A DNA stretch of 64,000 nt. It comes from Maratus speciosus. Lineage: Eukaryota; Arthropoda; Arachnida; Araneae; Salticidae. The notes beneath the pieces were generated by a model. It was not told the origin of the DNA. It ran no database searches and worked only from the letters and a program-made list of their open reading frames with translations. The stretch spans positions 478,692,806 to 478,756,805 of the forward strand of contig OZ010795.1 in assembly GCA_963932465.1 (NCBI GenBank). The letters are read 5' to 3'. This document shows, in pieces, positions 47,070-57,679 of the stretch (the first letter of the stretch is position 1; the number at the start of each line of letters is the position of its first letter). The translations under genes and the position numbers were made by a program.

Positions 47070-49790
47070 AAAAATGGCATGTGTAAAAGTTCCATTTCTA
47101 ATACGGCAAAATGCTACACAGCCCAATTCCCGGAACACAATTGTGTTTCTACAAAAATGCAGTTTCAGTTTGAAAGATTTTTCAGGTAGTTTTTACGCTA
47201 GATTATGGAACTTTCTGTATTTTAAGCGAAAATAATCAAATCAGAGAGGAAAGTTTCTTGTATTAATTACGCTATAATCAACGGAAATATTCGTTAAATT
47301 CACGAGTGTTTTGAGAGCGTAGCGCTAAAATGTTTGGGAATCATTGGCAAACTTGCAGCAGCTCAAAAAATGCTTCTTACAAAAACTTTAAAAAATACTA
47401 TGTAATTGTTTTTTCTTAACATTACATGTATTGCACAAGGATTAAGCTACATTTTATAAAATGGGCTTTTACCTCACTTTTAAAATTTTATTTTTCACAT
47501 ACAGCAGAAACGCATGTATGTGTTTATAGTTTGTCGGGAAAATGTATCACCATCGTTATATTTTATGCCATTATTGTCGTAGTTGCTATCTGCTATCCAC
47601 TGCATAAACAAAAGGAAATACAATGCATTTGGATACGCATCAAGACAAAACATGAAATTTATTCACTTCAGTATCAAAATAATGTATATCGTAGATAACA
47701 CTCGACATAGATGCAAATGATACTAGTGAGATAAAACTTCTTTTAAAAGGGCTATAACATTAGGATGCTGTAGGTAAATTAATTTCGGAAAGTTTCATGT
47801 TTTTACTCAAAATAATCAACGAAAAAATTCATTCAATTCAAAGATTTTTTGAGAGTTTACTTGAGTACATGTTTTTATATCCAAGAACACATTGCTCATA
47901 ATGATGGTGATCATGGACATGCGAAGGAATGTCAGTAAGTAGGTCACAAACTGATATGAGAGGTCGGAAATTAGTAGTAAATTGTTTCCGAAAATGCCAA
48001 TAGGTGGCAGTATAATCAAACTATAAGATGCTAATTTCGAATTTATTAGACAACAGTTGTACAAGATGAGCAGGGTCGTTCAAAAGTTGTTGACGAAGAG
48101 CGAAGTGGTCATCCAGTTGAGATTGCGATAGAACATTCAATGCGGAAGGTTGAGGAAATGGCTGCTATGTTGACTACTGTTGTTCGCATGACAGTTCTAA
48201 CCATTTGTCGCAATCTCAACTGGACGACCACTTCGCTCTTCGTCAACAACTTTTGAACGATTCTGCTCATCTTACACAACTTATGTCTCATAAATACGAA
48301 ATTAATATCATATAGTGGGATTATGCTGCCATCTATTGGCATATTCGGCAGCAATTTACTACTAATTTCCGACCTCACATATCAGTTTGTGTCCTACTTA
48401 TTGACTTTCCCTCGTACATCCAGTAATGCTTGAAACATGCTTCATACAAAACCTTTAAAAATTGTTAGGTAATTACAGTTAGGTAATATAGTTTAGTAAA
48501 TACGAAATTAACATTCTGTAGTTGGATTATGCTGCCATCTATTGGCATATTCGGAAACAATTTACTACTAATTTCCGACCTCACATATCAGTTTGTGTCC
48601 TACTTATTGACTTTCCCTCGTACATCCAGTGATGCTTGAAACATGCTTCATACAAAACCTTTAAAAAGTGTTAGGTAATTATACTTAGGTAATATAGTTT
48701 AGTAAATACGAAATTAATATCCTATAGTTGGATTATACTGCCATCTATTGGCATATTCGGAAACAATTTACTACTAATTTCCGACCTCACATATCAGTTT
48801 GTGTCCTACTTATTGACTTTCTCTCGTACATCCAGTGATGCTTGAAACATGCTTCATACAAAACCTTTAAAAAGTGTTAGGTAATTATTTTTTCCTAATC
48901 ATGCACATAGTTACATGAAGCTACATTTTAAAATGTGCTTTTACCTCATGTCTAAACTTTTATTCTATATAACTCAGTAAAAACGCATCTATGTATTTTA
49001 ATATTTGTGTAGAAATATATCACTATCATTACATTTCATGATTTTATAGTCGTTGTTGCTAATTTTTTTTTTTAATACAACAAAGTGCTACGCAACACAG
49101 TTGCCAAAACACAATTTTGATTCCACGAAAATAGAGCTTTAAGTTGAATAATTCCAGGTAATTTTGACGTTAGATTAAGGGAGGTTCTATAATTGGGTGT
49201 GGGAGTGAGGAATAGACAAATTAATGGAAAAGTTTCGTGTTTTAACGAAATATAATCAACGGAAAAAATCGTTCAGTTCACGGATTTTTATGACAGTGTA
49301 CTTGAGTACATGCTTTTATATCCAAGGGCACATCAGTAATAATGCATGGGGATTATGGACATACAACCAGTAATTCTTACAACATGCTTCATACAATACC
49401 TTTAAAAAGCACTATATAATTATTTTTTCATAATATTGAATATATTACATGAAGCTACATTTTAAAATGTGCTTTTACCTCACGTCTAAACTTTTATCCT
49501 TTATATTCAGTAAAAAAGTTGTATGTATTTTAATGTTTGTCGGGAAATGAATCACTGTCGTTACATTTTATGCTATTATAAACGTTTTTGCTATCTTCTA
49601 TCCACTGCATAAACAAAATGAAATAAAATACATTCAGATGCACATTAAGATAAAACATGAAATTTATTCACTTAGAGTATCAAAATAATGTATATTGTAG
49701 ATAACACGCGACAGAGATGCAAATGATACTAGTGAGATAAAACCTCTTTTAAAAGGGCTATAACATTAGGATGCTGTAGCTTTTGTAAAA
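47070..49790. repeat. Satellite-like block with hairpin and 206-bp triplet, copy B
   Basis: Duplicate of 34000-36720. The hairpin lies at 47910-48415 and the triplet starts at 48292, 48498 and 48704. One substitution was seen, at 49199. Confidence 0.9.
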
Positions 49791-50598
49791 TATGATGCAC
49801 TTAAGATATTTTGCTAACTCCACTAGGGAAAATGTTAAATTTATGTGACTGTTATTTTTGTTTAAAGTGGAAAATAAATTGTATAAAAACCATTTTAAAA
49901 TTCTCTCAAATTTCTTTCAGATTGGTAAAAATTAATGTAATGGAAAGGTTTTTTAGATTTCATTTCAAATTAAATAAAATTGTTTTAAAGGACACACAAA
50001 TTTTTGTTGCGCATTGATGTAATTAAATTATGACAAAAAAAAATAAAGTAAATTCTTATTTAGAATAAATTATTTATTTGCGTTGTTTATTTCGTTATTG
50101 CATAATGTCAAAGAAGAACATAGTTGCAGTTTGCATAAATGCAGTTGTCGTTTTTCCATGAATTGTGTATTCACTAAAGATATTGTTGTTATTCGGTGCT
50201 TTCCTTTTGAACAAGTAAAAACTTTTTTTTCCTAATAAAATCATATTACTTTTAATGTTTTCCAACATAATTAAAAAAAAAATGTTTGTGACTTCGGTTT
50301 GTATGTCTGTCTATTTGGCCTTCTGGATGTCTCACCATGTTCTAACTCACGTAAATATACTAGAATTTTGATGCAAGTTTTATATGGTACTAGCTAAAGT
50401 ACCCGCCATTGTTCGGAATTTTAAGAATGTTTGTTTTGAAAAATCAATTTCAAAATTAAACGTACAATTTAAAATAAACAATAAAAAAAGTAAGTAAAGC
50501 CATTTTTATTTTAGTTCTTCACTGAGAATGAGATCTACGGTACCCAAAATTTTGTGGCAATTCTAATATACACACATACACACACGAATATATATGGA

Positions 50599-51528
50599 AC
50601 TAGTATTAAAAAATGCTCTGACGAGCACCAAAAAAGGCTAATATGTTTAAGTATGAAAAAGGGTTTGACAAGTGCTTCGAATAGAGCATGAAAAAGGACA
50701 AGGGGTCCCTTCCTGGCTGCAGCTCACTGTCAATGCCAACTTTGAAAAAATCATATTTGCGCTTTTTCCATATAAAATAAATTCGCGGTACTTTAGTAAA
50801 ACTTTCCGTCGCGCTTTACATGTTAACTGCACTGTTGTACTGCGCATGCGTTTGCAATGCAACTTTGTACAGTGCACTGTGTACCATTATTTCTCTATAA
50901 ATTGTACTACACTGTACATTCCTATTATGCTTTTGATTTTTGAACCTTAGCGCACATTCACACTGTGCTTTTGTGCTTCCGTATTAAAGGTGTATGCGTC
51001 TAATGTTCGTTTATAATTTACATGCATTGCTGTACTGCATAGTACATTGTACAGCCACAGCCACTTGCTTTTAATTTCAACAATCAATGAATTAATAAAT
51101 ATAATGTTATGCGTGCACATGTGGAATTGTTCCTGTGCAGAGTGCTGCAACAGTCTGCACTGCACTACAAATCTGTTTTCTGTACAGTTCTACATTGCGG
51201 GTGTGCTTGGTGGCCTTACATGAGTGTGATACGCTGTAGGAACTAAGGTTTTTGGTACTATGTCACCTTACATTCATGTTTAATCAGGCTGCGTCTTTAC
51301 TGGTTGTGTCTTTACACTACACATTTTTATCGTAACTGTGGCTGATTTTTTTTATATGAAAAAAGCGCAAATATGATTTTTTCAAAGTTGGCATTGACAG
51401 TGAGCTGCAGCCAGGAAGGGACCCCTTGTCCTTTTTCATGCTCTATTAGAAGCACTTGTCAAACCCTTTTTCATACTTAAACATATTAGCCTTTTTTGGT
51501 GCTCGTCAGAGCATTTTTTAATACTAGT
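50599..51528. mobile_element. Foldback-E, complete copy
   Basis: Arms of about 185 bp (50599-50785 and 51345-51528) begin ACTAGTATTAAAAAATGCTC and are close inverse matches over their whole length. The interior, rich in GTAC and TGCAC words, has no coding signal. An otherwise plausible 92-codon frame here is a palindrome by-product. Confidence 0.9.
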
Positions 51529-51699
51529 CATTTAAATTTTTTGATAATTATATATTGAATATAAATAAACTTGCGTTGTTTTAAATATTCCCAATACTTT
51601 TTTTCTTATTTCGCACAATAATGCACTATTTAACCAAGTTATGCACATTGTTTTAAGAGGTTTCAGGTTTTTTAATCAAATTCACGTTATTTTTATTCA

Positions 51700-51960
51700 T
51701 AATTTAATTTACTTGGGATCCCTTAAATATAACTAATATAATTCCTTAAACTGATGTTAGTTTTTGTTGCATTAAAATATCTTAGTTTGTTGATTCTCTC
51801 TAAACAAGTAAACCCTATTAGTTTACAATGGAAGTCTATAGGAATTTGGCGATATATCACCAAGTTGGTGACAAACTTAGCGGTATTTTGCGACAGAACA
51901 GGGTCCCGTATATGGTAACCCTTCTTATAGGTATGGTGATGCATTAAATGCTGTTCTACC
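51700..51960 (+). repeat. Single unit of the 405-bp family outside the duplication
   Basis: TTTTTGTTGCATTAAAATAT, GTTTACAATGGAAGTCTATAGG and CTTATAGGTATGG match the units at 32.7-33.4 kb. It lacks about a third of the GGCGA-rich middle. Confidence 0.8.
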
Positions 51961-52089
51961 AATGAGATGCGTTTTATTCGAGCGTTGCCATTAAACAATT
52001 AACAAATAATCGCGATTTCTGTGACACATACGATAGCGTAACATATATTGTAGATTATCGTGGAAATCGAAGATTTAGGCCACATCGTA

Positions 52090-52495
52090 TTGTTTAGTTA
52101 GACCGGTTATACTAACATCGTTCTCGTGTTTTGCTACAATTTCTTTTATTAAACAGTAATTCGCTTAGGCTTCTAACTACTGCTATCACTAAGCACTTTT
52201 TCATTCTTAGAAGCCATAATGAGAGCTAAAATTAGCGCAAACCTGAGTAAAAGTAAAACAAAAAGTTAATTTTTTTACAGTAATAAAGGTACACAAAGCA
52301 CTCTGATATGCACACCTTACTCAAAATTTGACTAATAACAAGAGTCATGTGAGGGTTGCCAACTGAACTATTCGGCAGCCTTGGTCGGGAACCGAGTATT
52401 GCACGCCAAATGAGTCAAATTTTGATCACCGAAGTTGGACATAAACCGAACTGGTTATAAACAGAAGCGGTCGTGAACCGAGGTTCCTCTTATAT
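52090..52495 (-). pseudogene. Possible 5' end of a Tigger-type element
   Basis: On the minus strand the segment starts with a terminus-like GAGGAACCTCGGTTCACGACC (52494 downward), then untranslated sequence, then a start codon near 52218 giving MASKNEKVLSDSSS, a stop, and KPKRITV. Short basic N-termini like this precede the DNA-binding domain in Tigger transposases. Everything downstream is missing. The call rests on position and style rather than on a conserved domain. Confidence 0.35.
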
Positions 52496-52626
52496 TTTGA
52501 CCTATAAGTTTGCAAATATGGCATTATTTATATATTCAATGGCGATGATCATTAGGCATCTTGGCGATTTTGGCGATGAAACTCATCGATTTCAAAATAA
52601 CGTTCCGAAGTGTACTTGAACCGCCA

Positions 52627-52967
52627 CAGATGTCATATACGCTTCACGTTGACGCGATTTTTTTCTGACGCCAATGTCATATACGCACCGGGGTACTTAA
52701 CTGGCGCCAAAGTTTTCTTATTTTGCTTGATATGGTAACCCGAATGTTGTTGTTTATTTATTAATAAATTGTTTATTTACTTTTATTTTCTTTTTTAAAA
52801 TTATATAAATTGTTTTGTTCTATTGTTATTAATTAAACTTTTTAAATTTTATGGTTAATCCCTTTTTAAAAATATATATGAAACTGGTATTCGAAAACGA
52901 GGTTTTCGCCAAATTAGCGTCAGAAAAAATATCGCGCCAACGTGGTGCGTATATGACATCTGTACCA
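52627..52967 (+). mobile_element. MITE-B, outer copy 1
   Basis: Left end CAGATGTCATATACGC and right end GCGTATATGACATCTG are inverse, and the inverted match extends about 45 bp (TTGGCGCGATTTTTTTCTGACGC-type). The interior carries CTGGTATTCGAAAACGAGG. The copy at 54105-54425 is the same element inverted. Confidence 0.9.
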
Positions 52968-53124
52968 TACTTGGTACAACTTGATTATCCTGTCGACAAA
53001 AAAATTATCGCCAAACTATAAGATTAAATGACAATAATGCATGGTAGTAAATGTTACATTCATTTGACATTTAATACGATACACATGTTTGTTACGTCAT
53101 CAAGTGATTTTTAATTCAAGTTTT

Positions 53125-53530
53125 GGCAAAGGTGTCATATACGCCGCATATTGGCGCGATTTTTTTGACGCCAATGTCATATACGCACCGGGTACTTAAC
53201 TGGCGTCAGAGTGTCGTTATTTTGCTTGATATGGTAACCCAGATACAGATGATATATTAAGGAGGTTGGCACAGATGTCACATACGCCCCATATTGGCGC
53301 GATTTTTTTGACGCCAATGTCATATACGCACCGGGTACTTAACTGGCGTCAGAGTGTCGTTATTTTGCTTGATATGGTAACCCAGATACAGATGATATAT
53401 TAAGGAGGTTGGCACAGATGTCACATCATATTGGCGCAATTTGTTTCTGACGCCAATGTCATATACGCAACAGGTACTTAACTGACGCCACAGTATCGTT
53501 ATTTTGCTTGATATGGTAACCCGAATATTG
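53125..53530 (+). repeat. MITE-B-derived 143-bp tandem, three units
   Basis: Units start at GGC(A)AA/GGCACAG positions 53125, 53268 and 53411. Each contains GACGCCAATGTCATATACGC and GCTTGATATGGTAACCC. Units one and two are nearly identical and the third is diverged. The unit is the left part of MITE-B, joined tandemly. Confidence 0.9.
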
Positions 53531-53559
53531 TTGTTTATGCTGTTGATGTTTTCGAAAAT

Positions 53560-53690
53560 TTTTCAGAAAAACATCGCGCCAATATTGAGCGTATATGACA
53601 TCTGTGCCACGAGGTTTTCGCCAAATTGGCGTCGGAAAAAATCGTGCCAATATTGAGCGTATATGACATCTGTGCCCAAGTTTTTATTAG
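53560..53690 (-). repeat. Two MITE-B right ends in tandem
   Basis: The phrase GCCAATATTGAGCGTATATGACATCTGTGCC occurs twice, about 71 bp apart, each preceded by a CAGAAAAA or CGGAAAAA tract. They are inverse to the preceding tandem units. Confidence 0.85.
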
Positions 53691-53707
53691 TATTTTTATT
53701 AATGTTT

Positions 53708-53917
53708 TGGCACAGATGTCATATTCTCCCCATATTGGCGCGATTTTTTTCGGTTGCATATTTGGCGAAAACGTCAACAGCATAAACAACATAATCCGGG
53801 TTACCACATCAAGCAAAATAACGACACTTTGGCGCCAGTTAAGTACCCGTTGCGTATATGACATTGGCGTCAGAAAAAAATCGCGCCAATATGGGGCGAA
53901 TATGACATCTGTGCCAA
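53708..53917. mobile_element. MITE-B, short full palindrome
   Basis: TTGGCACAGATGTCATATTC and its inverse GAATATGACATCTGTGCCAA bound an element of about 210 bp with an inverted match of about 50 bp. It is a shorter internal-deletion form of the 341-bp version. Confidence 0.9.
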
Positions 53918-54104
53918 TGTTTTACTAATTTATTTATTCTTCCGTTACTTAAAATAAAAATTATGCCAGTTTGTATCATTTGGCGAATAGTTTGGCGAAA
54001 TTGGTCGACGGGATAATCAAGTAGTACCATATATTTTTGCTGTACATTTTCGACACTATCTCAAGCAAAAGTACCTAAAGTTAAACGAAACCCTAATTAT
54101 TTAA

Positions 54105-54425
54105 GGCACAGATGTCATATAAAACAACGGGTTTGGTGCGTTTTTTTTTTCTGACGCAAATTTGACGAAAACCTCGTTTTCGAATAGCAGTTACATATCT
54201 ATTTTTAAATTACTTTCTATTACTTTAAAAAGGAAATAACAATAAATAATGAAAAGTTTAATTATTAATAACTATAGAACAAAACAATTTATATAATTTT
54301 AAAAAATAAAATAAAAGTAAATAAAAAAATAATTGATAAATAAACAACAATAGCTCAGTTACCGTATCAGGCAAAATAACGCCATTATCGCGCCAGTTAT
54401 GTACTCTGGTGCGTATATGACATCT
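54105..54425 (-). mobile_element. MITE-B, outer copy 2, inverted
   Basis: Same interior as 52627-52967 in opposite orientation (CTCGTTTTCGAATA(G/C)CAGTT and AACAAAACAATTTATATAATTTT). More substitutions have accumulated in its ends. Confidence 0.85.
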
Positions 54426-54429
54426 CTTC

Positions 54430-55485
54430 CTTATTAAAAATAGATGGAATGGTATTTTTTAAGGTATGCTTAGTATGTGAAGTATTTATATTACTGCATA
54501 ACTATCGCTTGTGTAAGTCAGGATGTTATGATGATAATTAAAATAAACCTTACATTTAGCTCCTGAACAGAAGCTTGGGATTTACCCTGTTTTTCTTTTT
54601 CCTATCAACTCGTTTGTGCTCCATTGTGTCTATTACTCCAGTTCAAAATATTAATCAAGAAAGCTTATATATATATTTATGACAATTATGCATTATCTGC
54701 TTAGGTTGACGTCGATTTCACAAATACAAAAATCTGTCAGTTGAATTTCAATTTTTATTGACTTATAAAAACAAAAGTACACGTGTTATCCTTTTTTTTA
54801 AATTATTGTACTGCTTTTTAGGGAGTGGCAACACGAAATAAATTATTGAATTAGAAAATTAGAAAATTAGAAAATGAAAAGGAGAGATTTCTATAATTTT
54901 ATGGGGACATTATGAAAGACAATTTCGATTTTCTCATCGACCGTCAAACATACAAAGATGAAAAAAAAACCTATTCTAAGTTTTAACAAGAGGATCAAAA
55001 TAAAACAAAAACGAAGTTAATCCACCCACTGGAACGTTAGCTACGCTTTGTTGAATTTTTTGTCTTCATTTTTTCGTTTAAGATTAAATAAAAAACTACT
55101 GAAAGCTACAGTAATTTTTTTAATGCTATCAGTTTATTCGTCTCGTCGAGTTCTATCTTTCAAAAGAAAAATCATTGTCGTATGTCAACTGGTTCGCCAG
55201 AAATTTAAGAAAGTCATTTGCATTTTCTATTTCTTAATCATATTATAGCTTAACGCTGCCGCGTTTGCTATGATAGATTTTAAAATGGTGAAAACAAATT
55301 CAGAGAATCTCAAAATGTTAAAATATGCCAATATATCCATAATCGGATTTTTATCATGCTTCAATACATTTTTTCAAACTCATATAACGTTATATATTTA
55401 CCTGCTGACGTCTATTATATTTCTAATACGACATAATATTAACTTTATTTTTAATTTCATGAAACAATCTACTATTTCATTTTCA
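54430..55485. other. AT-rich stretch, no gene seen
   Basis: No recognisable coding. Frames of 66 codons (55048) and 115 codons (55270-55617) are AT-driven, and the latter runs into a palindrome arm. A TTAGAAAA triplet repeat sits at about 54850-54875. Confidence 0.5.
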
Positions 55486-56243
55486 TTTTTCACGTGGACA
55501 TTTTGCAATAGAAAAGTAATTGTCGTAGTAAGAATTTTATTGTGGATTTTAAATTTTTGGCAACTGCTACAACATAAAATGTTTAAATTTGATAGGAAAT
55601 TGCTGTTAAATTGGTGATTTTTTATTAATTAAAAATTAACTATGAATTATTTCGATTCCGGATTACTTTAGTTTCTTCGGCCGTGTTTTAATACATATGT
55701 ACGTAATATTTCACAATTTTGGCTTCCAAACTGTGGATTGGCATAGAATTACAGACAGACAGACAAATTTTCCTTTTTATATATCAGATTGTGATTTGGT
55801 AAAGAATGTCCGAATGGAAAATGAAGTATGTAGCGATACACGAAGCAATTCCGTTAAATGTTGGTCTATGGGAAAAATCAGTTTGCGATGAATGTTATAG
55901 ACGTTACGGTATTTCAGGTTCACATGCATCATTGAAGTGCACTGATGGGCTGTACTTATATAACGTTGTCAACTTTTTGGCAATTTTGGACTCCCTCCCC
56001 CCCCCCCTTATGATATACGTTATCATTTCTTGAACCCAACCCCCTCCCCTATTTATATCGTTATCAATGTCTAAAAATTCCTTTTATTTTTACATTTCTT
56101 TTTTCTTTTTCTTTTAATACGTTTGCATTAATATACAGGTATAGTTATACATTTAGTATTCGCATAATTTACTGATTTAAAAGAAAAAAAAGAAGTTAAT
56201 AAAATATCATACGAATTGTATATTTCCAACTAAGCGAAGAAAT

Positions 56244-56314
56244 GCCCAGCCCGGTAATCGAACCCAGATCCATGGCTTACGGGGCCAGTGCTCTACCGTT
56301 TAAGCTAACAGGGC
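56244..56314 (-). tRNA. tRNA-Thr(CGT)-like sequence, SINE head copy 1
   Basis: On the minus strand 71 nt fold as a cloverleaf: acceptor GCCCTGT against GCTGGGC with one mismatch, D arm GCTTAAACGGTAGAGC, anticodon stem with one mismatch, and loop CCCGTAA with anticodon CGT. The T arm has A instead of C at the conserved position 61, and position 33 is C rather than U. The A-box and B-box promoter words are preserved. The companion copy and shared flanks argue for a tRNA-derived SINE rather than a working tRNA gene. Confidence 0.55.
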
Positions 56315-56570
56315 TGACAACCGGCGAGTTGGTAATAACATCTGGTCTGTCATATAGACGTCTCAACAGATTAAACCGCATATAAAGGAACTCCATATAA
56401 ACTATAGGTACGTAGACAAACTATTATTTTAACACAATCAAACTGGTTGGTAAAGTTATCATATGAACTGTATATTTCCAACTGAGTGAAAACTGCTGAG
56501 CTGTCTACATGACAGACCAGATGTTATTATCAATAATTTTATCTGAGCGAAATATGCTCACCCGTTGTCT

Positions 56571-56641
56571 GACCAGTTAGATTAAACGGTAGAGCATTGG
56601 CCACGTAAGCCAAGGATCTGGGTTCGATTCCCGGACAGGGC
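56571..56641 (+). tRNA. tRNA-Thr(CGT)-like sequence, SINE head copy 2
   Basis: The same 71-nt layout in forward orientation. The anticodon stem TTGGC/GCCAA and the T stem are intact, the loop is CACGTAA with anticodon CGT, and the B box GGTTCGATTCC is perfect. The acceptor has two mismatches and position 33 is A, which a functional tRNA would not tolerate well. The downstream body TTCGCTGAGTTGTAAATATAC is inverse to sequence beside copy 1. Confidence 0.55.
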
Positions 56642-57029
56642 ATTTTTTCGCTGAGTTGTAAATATACAATTCGTATGATAACTTTACCAACCAGTTTGAT
56701 TGTGTTAAAATAATAACAAAATATCAGTATAGTATATCTAATACATAAAAATAAAAATTTGCCTGTCTGTAATTCTATACAAATCCACAATTTGGAAACC
56801 AGAATTGTGAAATGTTACATACATGTGTATTAAAACACGGCTGAGGCAACTAAAGCAATCCGGTATCGAAATAATTTATAGTTAATTTTTAATTAATAAA
56901 ACACCACTAATTTAACAGCAATTTCCTACAAAATGTAATTATTTTTCGTTATAGCAGTTGCCAACAATTAAACATCCACAATAAAATTCTTACCATAAAT
57001 ATTGCTTTTCTATTGCAAGACTCATTGCA

Positions 57030-57600
57030 TATTATGTACGCCTTGCTTCACTCAAAAGCTGTAGCGGATATTACGCTAATTCTTTTACCTCACATGCAAA
57101 TAATTAGAGATTATTTAATTGCGCTTAATTATTACAAATTTTTAAAAATAATGAAACACATTTTATCAGAAACATCAACAAAACTTTTTATTCTATTTAT
57201 TCCCTTATTCCAAAGATATCATTTTATCGTCTGCTGCCATAGTAACTCGATAAATTACATTTCATTAAACAAGTTGGAAATTGCTCATCAAACGTGGCAA
57301 ATGAAGTGCGCTCATATTATAACTAGTTCTATAAATATTTTCTGCACCGCATATTGTACTGAATGTATATTTTAGTGCACTTCCCCCAGCCATATCCATT
57401 TCATTCTGTTCGAAAGGCTGTAGCATCATTAAAATGCACCTGCAATAATTTTTTCCCATTGGTCGTAATGTAACGGAAAACTTTTGACTGTCCCTGTAAT
57501 TAAACGATACATCCGATTTTCATAAAGTTTGAAAGGACTCGACAAAATGTTGCAACAATTATATATTTAAAATTTCAGACCATTCGGTTGGGTAGTTTTT
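57030..57600. other. No recognisable gene
   Basis: The 120-codon frame at 57013-57375 begins inside the palindrome arm and has no domain or signal I recognise. The phrase GACTGTCCCTGTAATTAAACG at 57485 resembles repeat ends at 16456 and 61047. Confidence 0.5.
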
Positions 57601-57611
57601 GCTCTGTTATA

Positions 57612-57668
57612 TGCGGACAGACGGACAAACGAACAGACGGACGGACAGACAGACAGACGGACTGAACG
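57612..57668. repeat. (GACA/GACG)n microsatellite
   Basis: Alternating GGACAGAC and CAGACGGA units form a purine-rich strand. Confidence 0.9.
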
Positions 57669-57679
57669 ACAACTATAGG

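Larger units (their letters stand above)
37786..50855 (+). repeat. Copy B of the 13.07-kb direct tandem duplication
   Basis: It begins at GTAAGAAATAC directly after the end of copy A and runs to GCGTTTGC at 50848-50855. There the sequence continues into the rest of a foldback element that copy A lacks. All elements listed for copy A are repeated here. The near-absence of differences implies either a very recent event or a duplicated contig end. Confidence 0.97.
52978..54033 (-). mobile_element. MITE-A, split into two halves by inserted MITE-B material
   Basis: Positions 52978-53120 match the inverse of the right half of the intact MITE-A at 59484-59749. Positions 53930-54033 match the inverse of its left half, ending GGTCGACGGGATAATCAAGT. 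About 800 bp of MITE-B repeats lie between the halves. Confidence 0.8.
56205..56735. repeat. Head-to-head pair of SINE-like units
   Basis: Body sequence (CAATTCGTATGATAACTTTACCAACC with GTTTGATTGTGTTAAAATAAT) follows copy 2 at 56668-56715 and appears in inverse at 56425-56490. A shorter inverse piece lies at 56205-56240. The units are therefore arranged head to head, with an extra body fragment between them. Confidence 0.65.
55490..57025. repeat. Large palindrome enclosing two SINE-like units
   Basis: Arms at about 55495-55780 and 56750-57025 are inverse copies with moderate divergence. Shared words include CGTGTTTTAATACA, AACTGTGGATT-type, ACAGACAGACA-type and TTTGCAATAG-type. A further copy of part of one arm lies in the duplicated block at 25085-25210. 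Confidence 0.85.

Noticed and set aside
37786..50855. Treating copy B elements as independent insertions
   Set aside because: Flanking sequence is duplicated with them and the target sites are identical, so they are copies made by the segmental duplication.
53125..53530. Direct repeats every 143 bp that could suggest CRISPR
   Set aside because: They are tandem MITE ends with matching interiors, not unique spacers.
55270..55617. 115-codon hydrophobic open frame resembling a membrane protein
   Set aside because: The Phe/Ile/Leu content follows from T-rich DNA, and the frame runs into the inverted arm at 55495. There is no sign of selection or a gene context.
56244..56641. Two functional tRNA-Thr genes
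   Set aside because: Position 33 is not U in either, acceptor mismatches are present, one lacks C61, and they share non-tRNA body sequence in inverse orientation. SINE heads explain this better.
57013..57375. 120-codon open frame on the plus strand
   Set aside because: It starts inside a palindrome arm and has AT-driven composition, with no domain, signal or coding pattern. I regard it as chance.
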